From positions 1 through 8,188 of the forward strand of contig PXYR01000076.1 of the NCBI GenBank assembly GCA_003023665.1: a DNA stretch of 8,188 nt. The letters run 5' to 3'. The notes beneath the pieces were generated by a model, which made no database searches, was not told the DNA's origin, and saw nothing but the letters and a program-made list of their open reading frames with translations. Numbering within the stretch: the first letter of the stretch is position 1; each line of letters opens with the position of its first letter. Origin of the DNA: Bacteroidota bacterium. Its GTDB lineage: Bacteria; Bacteroidota; Bacteroidia; Flavobacteriales; Schleiferiaceae. The translations under genes and the position numbers were made by a program. Below are positions 6,491-8,188 of this stretch, piece after piece.

Positions 6491-7411
6491 TTATTGCTTC
6501 TTTATAAGCCGTTGATTCAAATTTTCCTTGAACAAAGGACTGTCTTTCATGAGGGTACCGTCCTCACTTGCAACCGTCAAATGAATGGAAGTGGGTCCGG
6601 CATAATTCCAAAACTTACGAGGAACTTCTAGGTCCATTGCCCTCTTTTTATCATAACGTGCTTCCGCATCCGTAAATCTTATAGCTAATGCCGGCCTGCT
6701 ATCCAATTTCCCATCTGATAATTTAACTGATCTATGAATTACATTTTTATCAAATATTAGCGCATCTCCTAGTTCAAAACTGTCTTCTACAGTGTAGTAA
6801 TCCAACATCTTCTTCATTGCTGGATCATTGAGGGGTCCATCTCTCAATTGCATAAACTCCTCAATATAAAGGTCTTCATTCCTATCTATTTTCTCTTGAA
6901 TGAGATTAAATGTGCTCGGGTCTACACATTTATACATGAAATCACCGCTCACCTTATTTGTGGGAACATAGGCCATTCCTCCTCTTTGACCTTTGGCATC
7001 AATTGGTACCAATGGAATCCAAATAGTGCAACCAAAATCTTCAGCGCGCTGAAAACCAAAACTCTGAGTTCCAATATGCCAAGGAAAACCACTAGAACTG
7101 CTTTTTTTAAGTTCAAAAGCGAGCGCTTGTGTGAATATCATGTCTCTTTCACAAAGTGCACTTAAAACCTTTTTAAAAGTTGAATCCGAGAGCACTTCAT
7201 AGATATTACTGTCTTTATCAAATATATCATAACGCACCCTATTGAATCCTGTCTGGTATTTATCCGTAGGCTCTTGAAGTTCATCATTGATAATTCCGGA
7301 AAAATAACTAATGAGCTCTTGGGTAAATAACCCTTTTAACAGGAGAAAACCATTTGACTTGAACGAATCAATGTCTGTTGATCGAATGCTAAAGTTTTTA
7401 TTAATAGACAT
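6491..7411 (-). CDS. PhyH-family Fe(II)/2-oxoglutarate oxygenase-like protein with HxG in place of HxD
   Basis: 306 residues with the phytanoyl-CoA dioxygenase layout. The N-terminus reads like PhyH (FKSNGFLLLKGLFTQELISYF, 17-37). GFPWHIG (108-114) aligns with the usual W-H-x-D, so the first iron ligand would be H112, but the carboxylate position is G114. Strand CTIWIPLVPID (128-138) and the GGMAYVPTNK stretch (144-153) match the second part of the fold. GDALIFDKNVIHRSV (215-229) gives the distal His H226, and R239, 13 residues later, is the likely 2-oxoglutarate-binding Arg. H112/H226/R239 are kept while the Asp/Glu is lost, as in Fe/2OG halogenases; it may also be a non-catalytic or atypical member. 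Substrate unknown. The ATG at 7409-7411 follows the sulfotransferase gene by 28 AT-rich nt, and the stop is 2 nt before the FISUMP gene. Confidence 0.75.
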   Translation of the reverse strand: MSINKNFSIRSTDIDSFKSNGFLLLKGLFTQELISYFSGIINDELQEPTDKYQTGFNRVRYDIFDKDSNIYEVLSDSTFKKVLSALCERDMIFTQALAFELKKSSSSGFPWHIGTQSFGFQRAEDFGCTIWIPLVPIDAKGQRGGMAYVPTNKVSGDFMYKCVDPSTFNLIQEKIDRNEDLYIEEFMQLRDGPLNDPAMKKMLDYYTVEDSFELGDALIFDKNVIHRSVKLSDGKLDSRPALAIRFTDAEARYDKKRAMDLEVPRKFWNYAGPTSIHLTVASEDGTLMKDSPLFKENLNQRLIKKQ

Positions 7412-7439
7412 TTTTTAAAGTTTATTTATTTCGAAGGAA

Positions 7440-8150
7440 TTATCGAGACTTGTTGTATTGTTTAAAAGACTTTAATCTTTGATGGTTGGCGGGTACTTCT
7501 AAAAATTTATAGAACCTCTTAATTGAATTCTCTTGCGCAACATTAATTACTAGTAAGCGCTCTTGATTCTTTTTAAAATATTCTATAACGTCTGCATTAT
7601 GTTGCTCATAAACCTTTTTAAAACCATCGGAATAAAGGGCTACATTAGGGAAATCAAATATGCCTTTCATCATTATTTGCGTCCAACCGCTGAATACATA
7701 ATTGGATTTTTCAATATCTCCTTCTGTTATGTGCTGATTGGATTTTGGACTTAATCTAACCGTTTGATATTTTTTTAAGGAATTCAACCATTGCTCAGAA
7801 GAGCTGCGAATAGTTAAAATGAATTTGGCTTTAGGATAGTTTTCAGCCAATTGTTTATAGAATCCTGGTATGGAAAAGGGAACGTCTTGGAAGGCCTGAG
7901 CTGACTCTATATAATTATTTAAATTTCGGATAGAACTTGTTTGAAAATATTCGGCAGCCATAACCTCTCCTACTTTTGAATCACCCATTTCAAAACCAAG
8001 ATCTTTCAATGTAGCATAAAGCGTTGTTGTGCCCGTTTTATTCATTCCAATGACGAATACCTTATCATAAGACTTTGAGAAGGTAATAGCAACCTTTGGT
8101 CTAGACTTAAGTATTTCTATTGATATGTTATTGAAAATCGTAAACTTCAT
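7440..8150 (-). CDS. PAPS-dependent sulfotransferase-like protein
   Basis: 236 residues. The motif VFVIGMNKTGTTTLYATL (31-48) is the 5'-phosphosulfate-binding loop of sulfotransferases (GxxKTGTT), with K38 as the expected key residue. KFILTIRSSSEQWLNSL (109-125) is the 3'-phosphate-binding segment, with R115, the Ser cluster 116-118 and W121. A Pro/aromatic stretch (FQDVPFSIPGFYKQL, 87-101) between them is also typical. LLVINVAQENSIKRFYKFLEVP (199-220) matches the C-terminal part of the family, where W or F and a final Leu-x-x-Pro are common. The protein would transfer sulfate from PAPS to an unknown acceptor, possibly a lipid, glycan or small molecule. It has no signal peptide or membrane helix. 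The ATG at 8148-8150 puts the P-loop at the expected distance from the N-terminus. First visible gene of a minus-strand set; its promoter is probably upstream of the window. Confidence 0.82.
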   Translation of the reverse strand: MKFTIFNNISIEILKSRPKVAITFSKSYDKVFVIGMNKTGTTTLYATLKDLGFEMGDSKVGEVMAAEYFQTSSIRNLNNYIESAQAFQDVPFSIPGFYKQLAENYPKAKFILTIRSSSEQWLNSLKKYQTVRLSPKSNQHITEGDIEKSNYVFSGWTQIMMKGIFDFPNVALYSDGFKKVYEQHNADVIEYFKKNQERLLVINVAQENSIKRFYKFLEVPANHQRLKSFKQYNKSR

Positions 8151-8188
8151 GTCACAATACTTTATCCCTTAATCTTGGCAACTAACTT

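Noticed and set aside
6488..6493. Oxygenase and FISUMP genes as one gene split by a stop or sequencing error
   Set aside because: The frames differ and each protein has complete, family-typical ends, so two adjacent genes are the simpler reading.
6848..7165. Plus-strand open frame of 105 codons opposite the oxygenase gene
   Set aside because: It has no recognisable domain or promoter, and the minus-strand frame shows clear family motifs over the same bases.
8151..8188. Possible promoter upstream of the sulfotransferase gene
   Set aside because: No TAnnTTTG box is present in the 38 bases available; the promoter may lie beyond the window.

Overview
The window looks like chromosomal DNA of a member of the Bacteroidota, probably a flavobacterium-like lineage. 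Three things point there. Perfect TAnnTTTG-type -7 promoter boxes precede sucD and mnmE. Start codons sit behind AT-rich leaders with no clear Shine-Dalgarno sequence. The gene repertoire also fits: a BatA-like membrane protein with a vWA/amidotransferase-like layout, a membrane SPOR protein, a TlpA-like thioredoxin and a FISUMP-domain protein. No phage, IS element, CRISPR array, tRNA or rRNA was seen.

Layout. (1) The 3' end of a thioredoxin/TlpA-like gene (+) enters at the left edge and stops at 262. It overlaps the stop of a converging gene by 4 bases, and its best intrinsic terminator lies inside that neighbour's coding region. (2) From 3432 down to 259 on the minus strand runs a tight four-gene set: zinc-ribbon membrane protein, SPOR membrane protein, fabG and a membrane protein with a shortened vWA region. 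Gaps are 4 nt, 9 nt and then a TGATG stop/start overlap. (3) sucD (-) ends in a strong GNRA-loop terminator. (4) mnmE (+) diverges from sucD across about 105 bp holding one outward promoter for each; the mnmE promoter is so close to its ATG that the mRNA should be leaderless or nearly so. (5) From 8150 down to 5922 on the minus strand lies a compact three-gene set: PAPS-type sulfotransferase-like protein, PhyH-family oxygenase-like protein and a FISUMP-domain protein without a signal peptide.

How the genes work together. sucD (TCA cycle), fabG (fatty acid elongation) and mnmE (tRNA wobble-uridine modification) are housekeeping genes. The zinc-ribbon/SPOR/FabG/vWA set joins membrane-anchored proteins to fatty acid synthesis and may be an envelope-related operon, but its common role is inferred. 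The right-hand cassette is the accessory-looking part. A sulfotransferase and an oxygenase together suggest tailoring of a small molecule, lipid or glycan. The oxygenase has H-x-G where the family's iron-binding H-x-D is expected, the substitution known from non-haem iron halogenases. That makes the cassette the best candidate here for undescribed chemistry.
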